Assembly (NCBI RefSeq): GCF_029855125.1
Contig: NZ_CP123229.1
Location: 1,488,001 to 1,552,000, forward strand
Direction of reading: 5' to 3'
DNA: 64,000 nt
From: Methylocapsa sp. D3K7
GTDB lineage: Bacteria; Pseudomonadota; Alphaproteobacteria; Rhizobiales; Beijerinckiaceae
Positions within the stretch are counted from its first letter, which is position 1. The number at the start of each line of letters is the position of its first letter. Shown piece after piece: positions 56,375 through 64,000 of this stretch. A model generated the notes under the pieces. The model saw nothing but the letters and a program-made list of their open reading frames with translations. It made no database searches and was not told where the DNA came from. Both the position numbers and the translations under genes were made by a program.

Positions 56375-58186
56375 ATGACCACTTTCGCGCCAGAACAATA
56401 CAAGGAAACGTTGATATTTCTCACGACGGCGGGCGTCGTCGTGCCGCTGTTCCGGCGCCTTAAGGTCAGTCCTATCCTCGGTTTCCTGGGCGCCGGGGTT
56501 TTGCTTGGGCCTTATGGTATTGGGGCACTCGGGGAAAAAATAAGCTGGCTCGCCCCTTTCGCCTTCGGCAATGTCGAACAAATCGCGCCTGTCGCGGAGT
56601 TTGGCGTCGTTTTTCTTCTGTTCATGATCGGCCTAGAGCTGTCCTGGGCGCGTCTTGCGCTCATCGGCAAGCTTGTCTTCGGGCTTGGCGCCCTGCAGGT
56701 GTTCGGTTCGGCGGCGGTTCTCGGCGGTGTCGCCTTGCTTCTGCACGAGACGCCGGTTTCGGCTGCCGTCATTGGACTGGCCCTTGCCCTGTCTTCCACG
56801 GCGATCGTGATCCCCGTGCTTGCCGAATCCAAACGGCTTGGCACGACGGCGGGCCGCACAATTTTCGCCGTCCTGCTTTTCCAAGATCTCATGGTGGCGC
56901 CGCTCCTGTTCATGGTGACGATGCTCGGAGCGCAAGCCGGCGGTCTTGGCATGGCCGTCGTCTCAACTCTTATCCCGGCCATTACCGGCCTCAGCGTCAT
57001 CGTGATTGGCGGCCGGATCGTCATGCGGCCGCTTTTTCGTCACGTCGCGGCGGCAGGGTCGACCGAGTTTTTCATGGCCGCCTGCCTCCTCGTGGTTATT
57101 GGAACCGGCGTCGTCACCGCGATCAGCGGCTTGTCGATGGGGCTTGGCGCCTTCATCGCTGGCATCCTCCTCGCCGAAACCGAATACAATCGCGAGATCG
57201 AAGTGACAATCGAGCCCTTCAAAGGGTTGCTACTCGGACTCTTCTTCGTGTCCATCGGCGCCAGCCTCGATTTTTCGCAAGTGTTTTCCGCTCCGGTTCT
57301 GACATTCGATATTACGGTTGGCGTCATCTTGATAAAATTTTGTGTCAACTGGGTCGCGGGCTGGATTTTGCGCTTGCCTGGCCGCATCTCAACCGAGGCC
57401 GCGCTCATGCTCGCACCGGGGGGAGAATTTGCTTTCGTCATTATCACGGCCGCCGTCGCCGCCAAGGCGTTGCCTGCCGCCAGCGGGGCGGAGGTGATGG
57501 TGGCGGTGACGCTTTCGATGTTTGCCGTGCCGCCCCTCGGGATCCTCGCTCAACGTTTCGCAGGCCGCCGGTCCATCCCGGACGTGACCTCGATTCCCGA
57601 GGCTGATCATCCGGCTCCGGACGCGATTATTATCGGCTTTGGACGGGTCGGCCAGCTTGTCGGCGACATGCTTCACACGCATGCCATCCGTTATGTGGCC
57701 GTTGATACCCACCCCGGCGTCGTGAAGCGGCTTCGCTCGGAAGGACGCGACATTTACTGGGGGAATGCGTCGCGGCCTGAATTTCTCGAGCGGTGCGGAT
57801 TGGGGAAGGCCAAAGCGCTCATCATCACAATGGATAAGCCTTCGGACACGGAAGACATCGTCCGCGATGCCCGCACGGCGCATCCCGGACTGACCATTGT
57901 TGCACGCGCCCGCGACGCGCAACACGCAACGGCACTTTACGCGCTCGGGGTGAGCGACGCGGTCCCCGAGACGATCGAGGCAAGCCTGCAGTTGTCGGAA
58001 GCGGTGCTTGTGGACATGGGGGTGCCCATGGGCAAGGTCATCGCATCGATTCATGAGAAACGCGATGAGTTTCGCAAACTCCTTCAGCCTGGCGAAGACC
58101 ATGCGAAAGCAAGGCGCGCAATCAAAATGTCGCTTCGCATGAAGGAAATGAAGAAACGGCAAGAAAAATTAAATAGGGATGAGTAA
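56375..58186 (+). CDS. CPA2-family monovalent cation:proton antiporter (KefB/YbaL-like)
   Basis: 603 residues from the ATG at 56375; earlier in-frame starts back to 56090 run over the xseA start and are rejected. About twelve or thirteen membrane helices (LTTAGVVVPLFRRL; EFGVVFLLFMIGLELSW; LLFQDLMVAPLLFMV) form the exchanger. A C-terminal RCK/TrkA-N domain follows (IIIGFGRVGQLVGDML, the GxGxxG of NAD binding). KefB-type proteins export K+ in exchange for H+ and are gated by the RCK domain. Confidence 0.93.
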   Translation: MTTFAPEQYKETLIFLTTAGVVVPLFRRLKVSPILGFLGAGVLLGPYGIGALGEKISWLAPFAFGNVEQIAPVAEFGVVFLLFMIGLELSWARLALIGKLVFGLGALQVFGSAAVLGGVALLLHETPVSAAVIGLALALSSTAIVIPVLAESKRLGTTAGRTIFAVLLFQDLMVAPLLFMVTMLGAQAGGLGMAVVSTLIPAITGLSVIVIGGRIVMRPLFRHVAAAGSTEFFMAACLLVVIGTGVVTAISGLSMGLGAFIAGILLAETEYNREIEVTIEPFKGLLLGLFFVSIGASLDFSQVFSAPVLTFDITVGVILIKFCVNWVAGWILRLPGRISTEAALMLAPGGEFAFVIITAAVAAKALPAASGAEVMVAVTLSMFAVPPLGILAQRFAGRRSIPDVTSIPEADHPAPDAIIIGFGRVGQLVGDMLHTHAIRYVAVDTHPGVVKRLRSEGRDIYWGNASRPEFLERCGLGKAKALIITMDKPSDTEDIVRDARTAHPGLTIVARARDAQHATALYALGVSDAVPETIEASLQLSEAVLVDMGVPMGKVIASIHEKRDEFRKLLQPGEDHAKARRAIKMSLRMKEMKKRQEKLNRDE

Positions 58187-58189
58187 GTT

Positions 58190-58235
58190 ACTTCATCATT
58201 TATAAGGTATAAACAGCTTCCTCATTTATAAAGTA
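58190..58235. repeat. Two imperfect direct repeats after the antiporter gene
   Basis: ACTTCATCATTTATAAGGTA at 58190-58209 and GCTTCCTCATTTATAAAGTA at 58216-58235, period 26 bp, sharing 17 of 20 bases. AT-rich; meaning unknown. Confidence 0.6.
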
Positions 58236-58307
58236 GATGTCTTGTACCTGATGCATTTAGGATGTATTGGTCGGTTTGTACTTTCTAACTTAGTATCGGA
58301 GACTTAA

Positions 58308-58694
58308 ATGAAGGCAGCTTCCTTGAGCTTCCTGTCCGCCGTTCTTCTGGCGGTGGCGGGTATGGTTTGGGGTCTCGTGATGGCCATTACCGGCGATCAT
58401 TCGACGATGCCGGCCCATGCTCATCTTATTCTACTCGGCTGGGTATCCTTGTTTCTATTTGGTATTTTCTATCCCCTTCATCCGTCAATCGATCGGAGCA
58501 AAACCGCGTTGATTCAGGTTTGGATCTGGATTGCCGGCACACTTTGCGTGACTTTGGGTGTGGCGCTGATTCACAGCGGCCACGCAATTGGCGATCCCTT
58601 CGCAGCGGCAGGGTCGATGACAGTGCTGGCCGACATGCTGCTGTTTGGCTGGCTGGTCATCCGGCGCGAGCAGCGGACCGCGACAGCACTTTAG
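58308..58694 (+). CDS. Small four-helix membrane protein
   Basis: 128 residues with four membrane helices (LSAVLLAVAGMVWGLVMAI; HLILLGWVSLFLFGIFY; VWIWIAGTLCVTLGVALI; MTVLADMLLFGWLVI). The motif MPAHAHLILLGW places two His at the start of helix 2, as in small proteins related to the haem-copper oxidase fold. Function unknown. Confidence 0.75.
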   Translation: MKAASLSFLSAVLLAVAGMVWGLVMAITGDHSTMPAHAHLILLGWVSLFLFGIFYPLHPSIDRSKTALIQVWIWIAGTLCVTLGVALIHSGHAIGDPFAAAGSMTVLADMLLFGWLVIRREQRTATAL

Positions 58695-58756
58695 TCAGAC
58701 AAGGACATAAAGAGATGGAGGGAATGGGGGAGGGATGTGCTTTACATCCGTCCCCG

Positions 58757-58774
58757 CCCGGCTCAATTGCCGGG
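58757..58774. terminator. Hairpin between convergent genes
   Basis: CCCGGC-TCAATT-GCCGGG, a 6-bp GC stem with a 6-base loop, followed on the plus strand by CCGTTT. It lies between two convergent genes and overlaps the stop codon of the Sel1 gene, so it could terminate transcription of the membrane protein gene. Confidence 0.5.
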
Positions 58775-59599
58775 CCGTTTCAGATGATCTTCGAGGTAGG
58801 AGAGCGCCTCGCGCCGATCGTCGTCCGTAGCCGAACCCACAGCTTGGTCATAGAGATCGATGATCCATTTGTCCTTTTTGGAATCGATGGCCGCTTCGCG
58901 CGCCAGCGTCAACCACATGAGGCCCCGCGCCCGTTGCGCCGGCACCCCTTCGCGGCCCAGAAAAAGCGTCTGCCCGAGCAAAGCCTCCGCCTGAAGATGC
59001 CCCTTCGCCGCCGCAAGATTTAACCAGCGCACGGCTTCGCGTCCGTCTTTCTCGACCCCGGCGCCTTCGAGATGCATCCGCGCCAGATTATATTGGGCGT
59101 TCGCGTCACCGAAAGCCGTCGCCGCATATTGGAACATCCGAAGTGCCCGTTGCGGGTCAGGCCGGACCTTGTTGTTGATCCCGTTCAGATTGTAGACCCC
59201 AAGCGCCACGATCGCGCTCGAAACAATCCCCCGGTCGCGACGGCGGTCGGGATTGTCATCGTCATAACTGGCGACGATTTGGGAAAAATAATCGTAGGAT
59301 TTCAGATCATCTTGCGGGACACCGTCGCCGTTCGCATAGATCCGGGCGAGCTCCCATTGGGCCAGAGGCTCGCCGCCGCTTGCGGCATAGGTCAACGCCT
59401 CGATGGCGGAAGATGCATCGCCCGCACGAAACCCTTCTATCCCGGCCTGCAACGCGGCCTTGGGAGTTGGAAATGCCGGACGCGGCGCCTTTTCAACACG
59501 TGCGCTCTCGGTTCCCTCGAAGGCACCGATGCGGGAGCCTGGCAGACAAGCGGCCAAACTCAGCAACAGAACTCCTGCAGCACGGCTAGACATCCGCAT
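58763..59599 (-). CDS. Sel1-like repeat (ExoR-like) exported protein
   Basis: 278 residues. A signal sequence with a lipobox-like L-A-A-C (Cys at about 18) suggests a lipoprotein. At least four Sel1/TPR repeats follow ([60 protein letters not shown]). The layout resembles the rhizobial periplasmic regulator ExoR, which inhibits the ExoS kinase, but similarity by eye cannot separate ExoR from other Sel1 proteins. The start overlaps the ilvD stop by 14 bp. Confidence 0.8.
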   Translation of the reverse strand: MRMSSRAAGVLLLSLAACLPGSRIGAFEGTESARVEKAPRPAFPTPKAALQAGIEGFRAGDASSAIEALTYAASGGEPLAQWELARIYANGDGVPQDDLKSYDYFSQIVASYDDDNPDRRRDRGIVSSAIVALGVYNLNGINNKVRPDPQRALRMFQYAATAFGDANAQYNLARMHLEGAGVEKDGREAVRWLNLAAAKGHLQAEALLGQTLFLGREGVPAQRARGLMWLTLAREAAIDSKKDKWIIDLYDQAVGSATDDDRREALSYLEDHLKRPGN

Positions 59600-61316
59600 A
59601 GATCCTTACCTCATTCGATGCCCCAGGATGCGTCACGGCTCCGGTAACGGCCGGACCAACCACTTGGGCATATTTCCATAACGCACCGGAACCGAAATTA
59701 GTTTTACGGGGTTTCCAATCTTTTTTCCTTTGGGCGAATTCCGCATCCCCTATTTGGAGGTCGATGGTTCCATTAATGGCATCTATCGCGATGATATCTC
59801 CGTCGCGCACCAGCGCGATGGGGCCGCCGACCGCCGCCTCCGGCCCAACATGACCAACACAGAAACCGCGCGTCGCGCCCGAAAAGCGCCCATCGGTGAC
59901 CAGCGCGACCTTGGAACCCATGCCCTGGCCGTATAAAGCCGCGGTGGTCGAAAGCATTTCGCGCATGCCAGGACCGCCGCGTGGCCCCTCATAGCGGATG
60001 ACGAACACACAACCTTCCGTGTAGCGGCGGTTCGTCACGGCCTCAAAACATGCTTCTTCGCTGTCAAAGCAAAGCGCTGGTCCCTTAAAGGTCAGTTCCG
60101 CTTGCGGCATACCAGCGACCTTTACAATTGCCCCTTCGGGGGCGAGGCTTCCCCGAAGACCGACGACACCCCCCGTGGCGGTGATCGGTTTGTCGGCGGG
60201 CCAGATAACGTCCTGATCCTCGTTCCACACGACTTTACTTAAGTTTTCGTTAACCGTACGGCCAGTCACGGTCATACAATCACCGTGCAAGAAACCGTGA
60301 TCGAGCAAAGTCTTCATCAATAAGGGAACCCCGCCCGCCTCGAACATATCCTTGGCGACGTATTTGCCGCCTGGCTTCAGATCAGCGATGTAGGGTGTCC
60401 GCTTAAAAATTTCGGCGACATCAAAAAGATCGAAGGCAATTCCGCATTCATTGGCGATCGCCGGGAGGTGCAAGGCGGCGTTGGTCGAGCCGCCCGAAGC
60501 GGCGACAACCGTCGCGGCGTTTTCGAGCGCCTTCCTCGTCACGATATCGCGCGGGCGGAGATTGCTGGCGATCAATTCCATCACCATTTCGCCCGCCGTC
60601 GTGCAGAACCGGTCGCGAATTTCATAGGGCGCCGGCGCCCCGGCCGAATAAGGCAGAGCCAAGCCGATCGCCTCCGAAACGGTGGCCATGGTATTGGCGG
60701 TGAATTGGGCGCCGCAAGCACCCGCCGAGGGACAGGCGACGGTCTCGAGCGTGTCCAGATCCTCGGCCGACATGTCGCCGACCGAATATTTGCCGACCGC
60801 TTCGAAAAGATCTTGGACCGTGACCGGCCGTCCTTTGAAGGTTCCAGGAAGGATCGAACCTCCATAAATGAAAATCGAAGGCACGTTGAGACGCAGCATC
60901 GCCATCATCATGCCGGGCAGAGATTTGTCGCAACCGGCAAGACCAACGAGCGCATCGTAGCAATGGCCACGCATGGTCAGTTCGACCGAATCGGCGATGA
61001 CATCCCGCGAGACGAGCGAGGATTTCATCCCTTCATGGCCCATGGCGATGCCATCGGTGACCGTGATGGTGCAGAATTCGCGGGGCGTCCCGCCTGCCGC
61101 CGCCACACCCCGCTTGACCGCCTGGGCCTGCCGCATCAGGGAAATATTGCAAGGAGCCGCCTCATTCCAGCAGGAGGCCACACCTACAAGAGGCTGATGA
61201 ATTTGTTCGCGCGTTAGTCCCATGGCGTACAGATACGAACGGTGCGGGGCGCGCGATGTGCCTTCCGTCACATGCCGGCTGGGAAGCTTTGATTTATCGA
61301 AAACGTGATTGTCCAT
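59586..61316 (-). CDS. ilvD: Dihydroxy-acid dehydratase
   Basis: 576 residues from the ATG at 61316 ([20 protein letters not shown]). An upstream in-frame start at 61349 is less likely. The iron-sulfur Cys ligands are in [16 protein letters not shown] and [19 protein letters not shown] and the C-terminal [16 protein letters not shown] are conserved. It catalyses the third common step of valine/isoleucine synthesis. Confidence 0.97.
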   Translation of the reverse strand: MDNHVFDKSKLPSRHVTEGTSRAPHRSYLYAMGLTREQIHQPLVGVASCWNEAAPCNISLMRQAQAVKRGVAAAGGTPREFCTITVTDGIAMGHEGMKSSLVSRDVIADSVELTMRGHCYDALVGLAGCDKSLPGMMMAMLRLNVPSIFIYGGSILPGTFKGRPVTVQDLFEAVGKYSVGDMSAEDLDTLETVACPSAGACGAQFTANTMATVSEAIGLALPYSAGAPAPYEIRDRFCTTAGEMVMELIASNLRPRDIVTRKALENAATVVAASGGSTNAALHLPAIANECGIAFDLFDVAEIFKRTPYIADLKPGGKYVAKDMFEAGGVPLLMKTLLDHGFLHGDCMTVTGRTVNENLSKVVWNEDQDVIWPADKPITATGGVVGLRGSLAPEGAIVKVAGMPQAELTFKGPALCFDSEEACFEAVTNRRYTEGCVFVIRYEGPRGGPGMREMLSTTAALYGQGMGSKVALVTDGRFSGATRGFCVGHVGPEAAVGGPIALVRDGDIIAIDAINGTIDLQIGDAEFAQRKKDWKPRKTNFGSGALWKYAQVVGPAVTGAVTHPGASNEVRIYADV

Positions 61317-61769
61317 AGAACAGGGTTCCGAACTTACCGGCCTAAACATGGGTTTGTCAGATTGCAGGCGTCGTCAAAAAAATCGTATGCCCCGCGTGTC
61401 AGCGGGCGGAAATTCCTATCGTGCAATGCGCCGCAAGCCACAGGCTGCGCCTTTGAAATTGGACTTCAATACCTACACTAGCAAGTTGTTAAAGACTAAA
61501 AAAGCGCGTTCTTCTTGCAATGCCAAGTCAAAGTTAACTCGTCTGCCTATGTGACATCAAAGTCACAAATTCCGCCATGGCTAGCGAATTTTGGTGTCGC
61601 TGCACACTGACGCCGAATTTTCAACCATTCATAGAACGCCCCGAGTCAACGCCCGGAGCCTAAGCCCGGCCACCGAAATGGATTGAGCGGAGCCAAACAA
61701 GACCCAAATGGGTTTTCACAATGAACCGGCAACTGTTGCGAGGGTTTACCTGGACGGGTTTCCGCGAGG
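61317..61769. other. Intergenic region upstream of ilvD
   Basis: About 450 bp between the ilvD start and the mntR stop. No gene is recognised and no riboswitch or attenuator is called; short open frames lack family character. It should hold the ilvD promoter. Confidence 0.4.
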
Positions 61770-62225
61770 CTAAGGACTATGCCGTTTCAAAAAACGTGCG
61801 AATGCCGCCAGCGCGATGTCGGACACATGATGCTCGATGCCCTCTGCGTCGAGTTCCGCGCAATCCTCGGGAACCCCGACGGCGCGCAAAAGATCGACGA
61901 CGAGCCGGTGGCGGGAGCGAACCCGATCGGCAAGACCATGACCCTCGGGCGTGAGAAACACGCCACGGTAAAGCTTCGAGGTGGCCAGTCCCTCACGCTT
62001 GAGGCGGGTGATCGTCTTGATCGCGGTTGCATGGGTGACGCCAAGCCGGCGGGCTATATCCGTTGGCCGCGCCTCGCCATCGCTCGCCAGGAGATCGTCA
62101 ATAAGTTCGACATAGTCCTCGAGAACCGCAGTGGCCTGGGCCGAGCGGGCTTTTTCAAAGCGCTCGGCCTGAACCGCTTCGCCGGGGAGTTCGGCGGGCG
62201 TCGCCAAAACCGCTTTCTTCACCAT
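61770..62225 (-). CDS. mntR: Manganese-responsive regulator MntR (DtxR family)
   Basis: 151 residues. N-terminal helix-turn-helix (RPTDIARRLGVTHATAIKTI), winged part GVFLTPEGHGLADRVRSRHR, and the metal-site region with His, Cys and Glu (VGVPEDCAELDAEGIEHHVS). It represses mntH when manganese is sufficient. Divergent from mntH, with a matching operator between them. Confidence 0.95.
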   Translation of the reverse strand: MVKKAVLATPAELPGEAVQAERFEKARSAQATAVLEDYVELIDDLLASDGEARPTDIARRLGVTHATAIKTITRLKREGLATSKLYRGVFLTPEGHGLADRVRSRHRLVVDLLRAVGVPEDCAELDAEGIEHHVSDIALAAFARFLKRHSP

Positions 62226-62315
62226 CTCTCATGTTTCCTTGGCCGCACCGCGCGCCCACGCAGCTCAAATTCGAACAAATGAGACTCAAGTCAACTTTTT
62301 TTGACTTCAACAATG

Positions 62316-62333
62316 ATGTAGCCAAAGCTACAT
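62316..62333. promoter_or_regulatory. MntR operator upstream of mntH
   Basis: Perfect inverted repeat ATGTAGC-CAAA-GCTACAT, centred about 87 bp before the mntH start. It has the same layout as the enterobacterial MntR box, which also has GC-core half-sites around a short A-rich centre. A second inverted repeat, AAGTCAA/TTGACTT, lies at 62288-62307. Confidence 0.75.
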
Positions 62334-62411
62334 GTTATGGTATAGGGAGCGCAAGCTGCCGATCAGGAGAGCCCGACTTGTGATTTTTATGAATGGCTTG
62401 AAAGGACATTG

Positions 62412-63740
62412 ATGCCGCTCTCCGCCGCCCAGACGATCCCGCGGAAAATCTCGCCTTCCCTTGGGGCCGCGCATGGCAGCGTGCACGTCCCAAAAACCGG
62501 TCCGCTTTTTCGCCGGTTCCTGAGTTTTGCGGGGCCAGGCTATCTCGTCGCCACCGGCTATATGGATCCCGGCAATTGGGCGACGGCGCTCGCCGGCGGC
62601 TCGAAATTCGGCATGGCGCTGCTGTTCGTCGCGGTTCTGTCGAGCCTGATGGCCATCGTCCTGCAGGCGTTGTCGGCGCGGCTCGCTTTCGCGACCGGGC
62701 ACGATCTCGCCCAGAATTGCGGCCAAGCCTTCCCCCGCCCCGTGCGACTGGTGTTTTGGCTGATCATGGAGCTGGCGATCGTCGCGACCGACCTTGCCGA
62801 AGTCATTGGCACCGCGATCGGGCTTGAGCTGCTGACCGGCTTGCCACTTGGCGCCGGTGTCATTTTGACCTCGCTCGACGCTTTGCTCATCCTTGCCTTT
62901 ACACGTTTTGGGTTCCGCAAGCTCGAAGCCTTTGTTGTCACGCTCCTCATCTTGATCGCATCCTGTTTCGCGATCGAGCTTGTCCTCGCCCGGCCAGATA
63001 TGGCGGATGTCGCCAAGGCCCTTTTGCCCACCCGCGACCTCATCACCAATCCGGCGATGCTTTATATCGCGCTGGGGATTTTGGGCGCGACGGTGATGCC
63101 GCATAATCTCTATCTGCATTCGGGCATTGTACTCACACGCGCGGTCGGCCCGAGCCATGCCGAAAAATCGTCCGCGATCCGCTTCGCAATTCTCGATTCG
63201 ACGATCGCGCTGCTTTTCGCACTGTTGATCAACGGCTCCATTTTAATCCTCGCCGCCGCCGCGTTCCACGCGCATGGCCATCCCGAGGTCGCCGAATTGC
63301 CGGATGCCTACCGGCTGATCGCGCCACTGCTCGGCAGTGCGCTCGCCGCCAAACTGTTCGCCATTGCGCTCATTGCCTGCGGTTTGAACTCGACCCTGAC
63401 CGCTACCCTCGCCGGTCAGATCGTCATGGAAGGTTTCATCAATATAAAGCTCAATCCCGTGGCCCGGCGGCTGCTGACGCGGCTCGTCGCCATCGTGCCC
63501 GCCGTTGGCGTCATCCTCATCGGTGGCGCCAGTGCGACCAACGGCTTGCTTGTCCTGAGCCAAGTCGTGTTGAGCCTCACCCTCCCCTTCGCGGTCGTTC
63601 CGCTGGTGTGGTTTACCGCCTCCCGCAAACGGATGGGCAGGTTGAAAGCACCCCTCGCAACCACAGGTATCGCCGCCGTCATCGGTGTCGCGATCATCGC
63701 CTTGAACACAAAGCTCGTGTTAGACGCCATCGCCGGGTGA
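62412..63740 (+). CDS. mntH: Nramp-family manganese transporter MntH
   Basis: 442 residues from the ATG at 62412 with AAAGGA upstream (a TTG one codon earlier is an alternative). Eleven membrane helices. The metal-binding motifs DPGN ([11 protein letters not shown]) and MPH ([11 protein letters not shown]) are intact. It imports Mn2+ with protons. Divergent from mntR and regulated by the operator between them. Confidence 0.96.
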   Translation: MPLSAAQTIPRKISPSLGAAHGSVHVPKTGPLFRRFLSFAGPGYLVATGYMDPGNWATALAGGSKFGMALLFVAVLSSLMAIVLQALSARLAFATGHDLAQNCGQAFPRPVRLVFWLIMELAIVATDLAEVIGTAIGLELLTGLPLGAGVILTSLDALLILAFTRFGFRKLEAFVVTLLILIASCFAIELVLARPDMADVAKALLPTRDLITNPAMLYIALGILGATVMPHNLYLHSGIVLTRAVGPSHAEKSSAIRFAILDSTIALLFALLINGSILILAAAAFHAHGHPEVAELPDAYRLIAPLLGSALAAKLFAIALIACGLNSTLTATLAGQIVMEGFINIKLNPVARRLLTRLVAIVPAVGVILIGGASATNGLLVLSQVVLSLTLPFAVVPLVWFTASRKRMGRLKAPLATTGIAAVIGVAIIALNTKLVLDAIAG

Positions 63741-63743
63741 GCG

Positions 63744-64000
63744 CTAGAGATCGCCAAGCCGGGTGCGCGCGGCTTCGAGCTTTTCGACGCGCGACAGAGC
63801 CTCGCTGAGTCTTTCGCGGTTTTCCTCAATCACCTCTTCCGGCGCGCGGGCAACGAAGTCGGCATTGTTGAGCTTTGCTTCGATTTTTCCGGCCTCGCCC
63901 GTCAGTTTGGTGATTTCCTTGGCAAGCCTTGCCTTCTCCGCCGCAACGTCCACGATGCCTTGCAGCGGCAAGGCCGCGAGCGTTTTCCGCACGACCATCT
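63744..64000 (-). CDS. valS: Valyl-tRNA synthetase, C-terminal end (partial)
   Basis: The last 85 codons of ValS run off the window edge. They are the C-terminal coiled-coil arm (VDVAAEKARLAKEITKLTGE; FVARAPEEVIEENRERLSEA), which contacts tRNA-Val. The stop is three bases after the convergent mntH stop. Confidence 0.92.
   Translation of the reverse strand, partial: MVVRKTLAALPLQGIVDVAAEKARLAKEITKLTGEAGKIEAKLNNADFVARAPEEVIEENRERLSEALSRVEKLEAARTRLGDL

Noticed and set aside
58190..58235. CRISPR-like repeats
   Set aside because: Only two imperfect copies, 6 bp apart, with no spacers of normal size and no cas genes in the window.

Overview
The window reads as chromosome from a methylotrophic alphaproteobacterium, most likely Beijerinckiaceae or a close relative. 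This rests on GC-rich alphaproteobacterial proteins, a formaldehyde-activating enzyme (Fae) homologue, a rhizobial-type hFixL/FxkR/FixK oxygen-sensing set, and the plsX-fabH-ihfA-merR-tRNA-Pro order. Genus and species cannot be fixed from the sequence alone.

Layout. (i) 1-5057 is flanking chromosome: a FixK-like Crp/Fnr regulator (cut by the window edge), an OmpR-type response regulator, a hybrid histidine kinase whose third PAS domain carries the FixL haem-pocket residues, a small unknown protein and a broken hsp20. (ii) 5058-49292 is a genomic island of about 44.2 kb inserted in tRNA-Pro(GGG). The intact tRNA lies at the right end (49245-49322, minus strand). A 51-bp duplicate of its 3' half lies at the left end (5058-5108), beside a tyrosine integrase. 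(iii) 49323-64000 is flanking housekeeping chromosome: merR, ihfA, fabH, plsX, a TAXI-type binding protein, xseA, a CPA2 antiporter, a Sel1-repeat protein, ilvD, mntR, mntH and the 3' end of valS.

Island modules from left to right: integrase; an AI-2E-type permease overlapping a 1338-residue protein that fuses a P-type cation ATPase to a MacA/HlyD-like periplasmic adaptor; a Nudix hydrolase; a CusCBA-like heavy-metal efflux operon with a frameshifted outer-membrane gene and a broken CopL-like leader gene; a TacAT toxin-antitoxin pair; a decayed recombinase; a ubiquitin-like operon (two-domain multiubiquitin protein, E1/ThiF enzyme, DUF6527 protein) followed by a PD-(D/E)xK-like protein, diverging from an XRE regulator and an ImmA/IrrE peptidase over a shared operator; a HigBA pair; a truncated ArdC; a zone of gene fragments and small stress-type proteins (SDR, RibD-like, sorbosone dehydrogenase and GroES pieces) around an intact SMP-30-like protein; a groEL broken by an 8-bp tandem expansion; two overlapping tyrosine recombinases with an excisionase-like gene split by an IS630 element; IS5-family elements; a Fae homologue with an N-terminal extension; and an amino-acid permease.

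Working picture. The flank carries an oxygen-responsive cascade. The island carries metal efflux, a candidate ubiquitin-like defence operon under XRE/ImmA control, toxin-antitoxin stabilisation and one C1 gene, while many other genes in it are decaying. Frameshifts and truncations are concentrated in the island. They may be genuine decay, but assembly error at homopolymers cannot be excluded.
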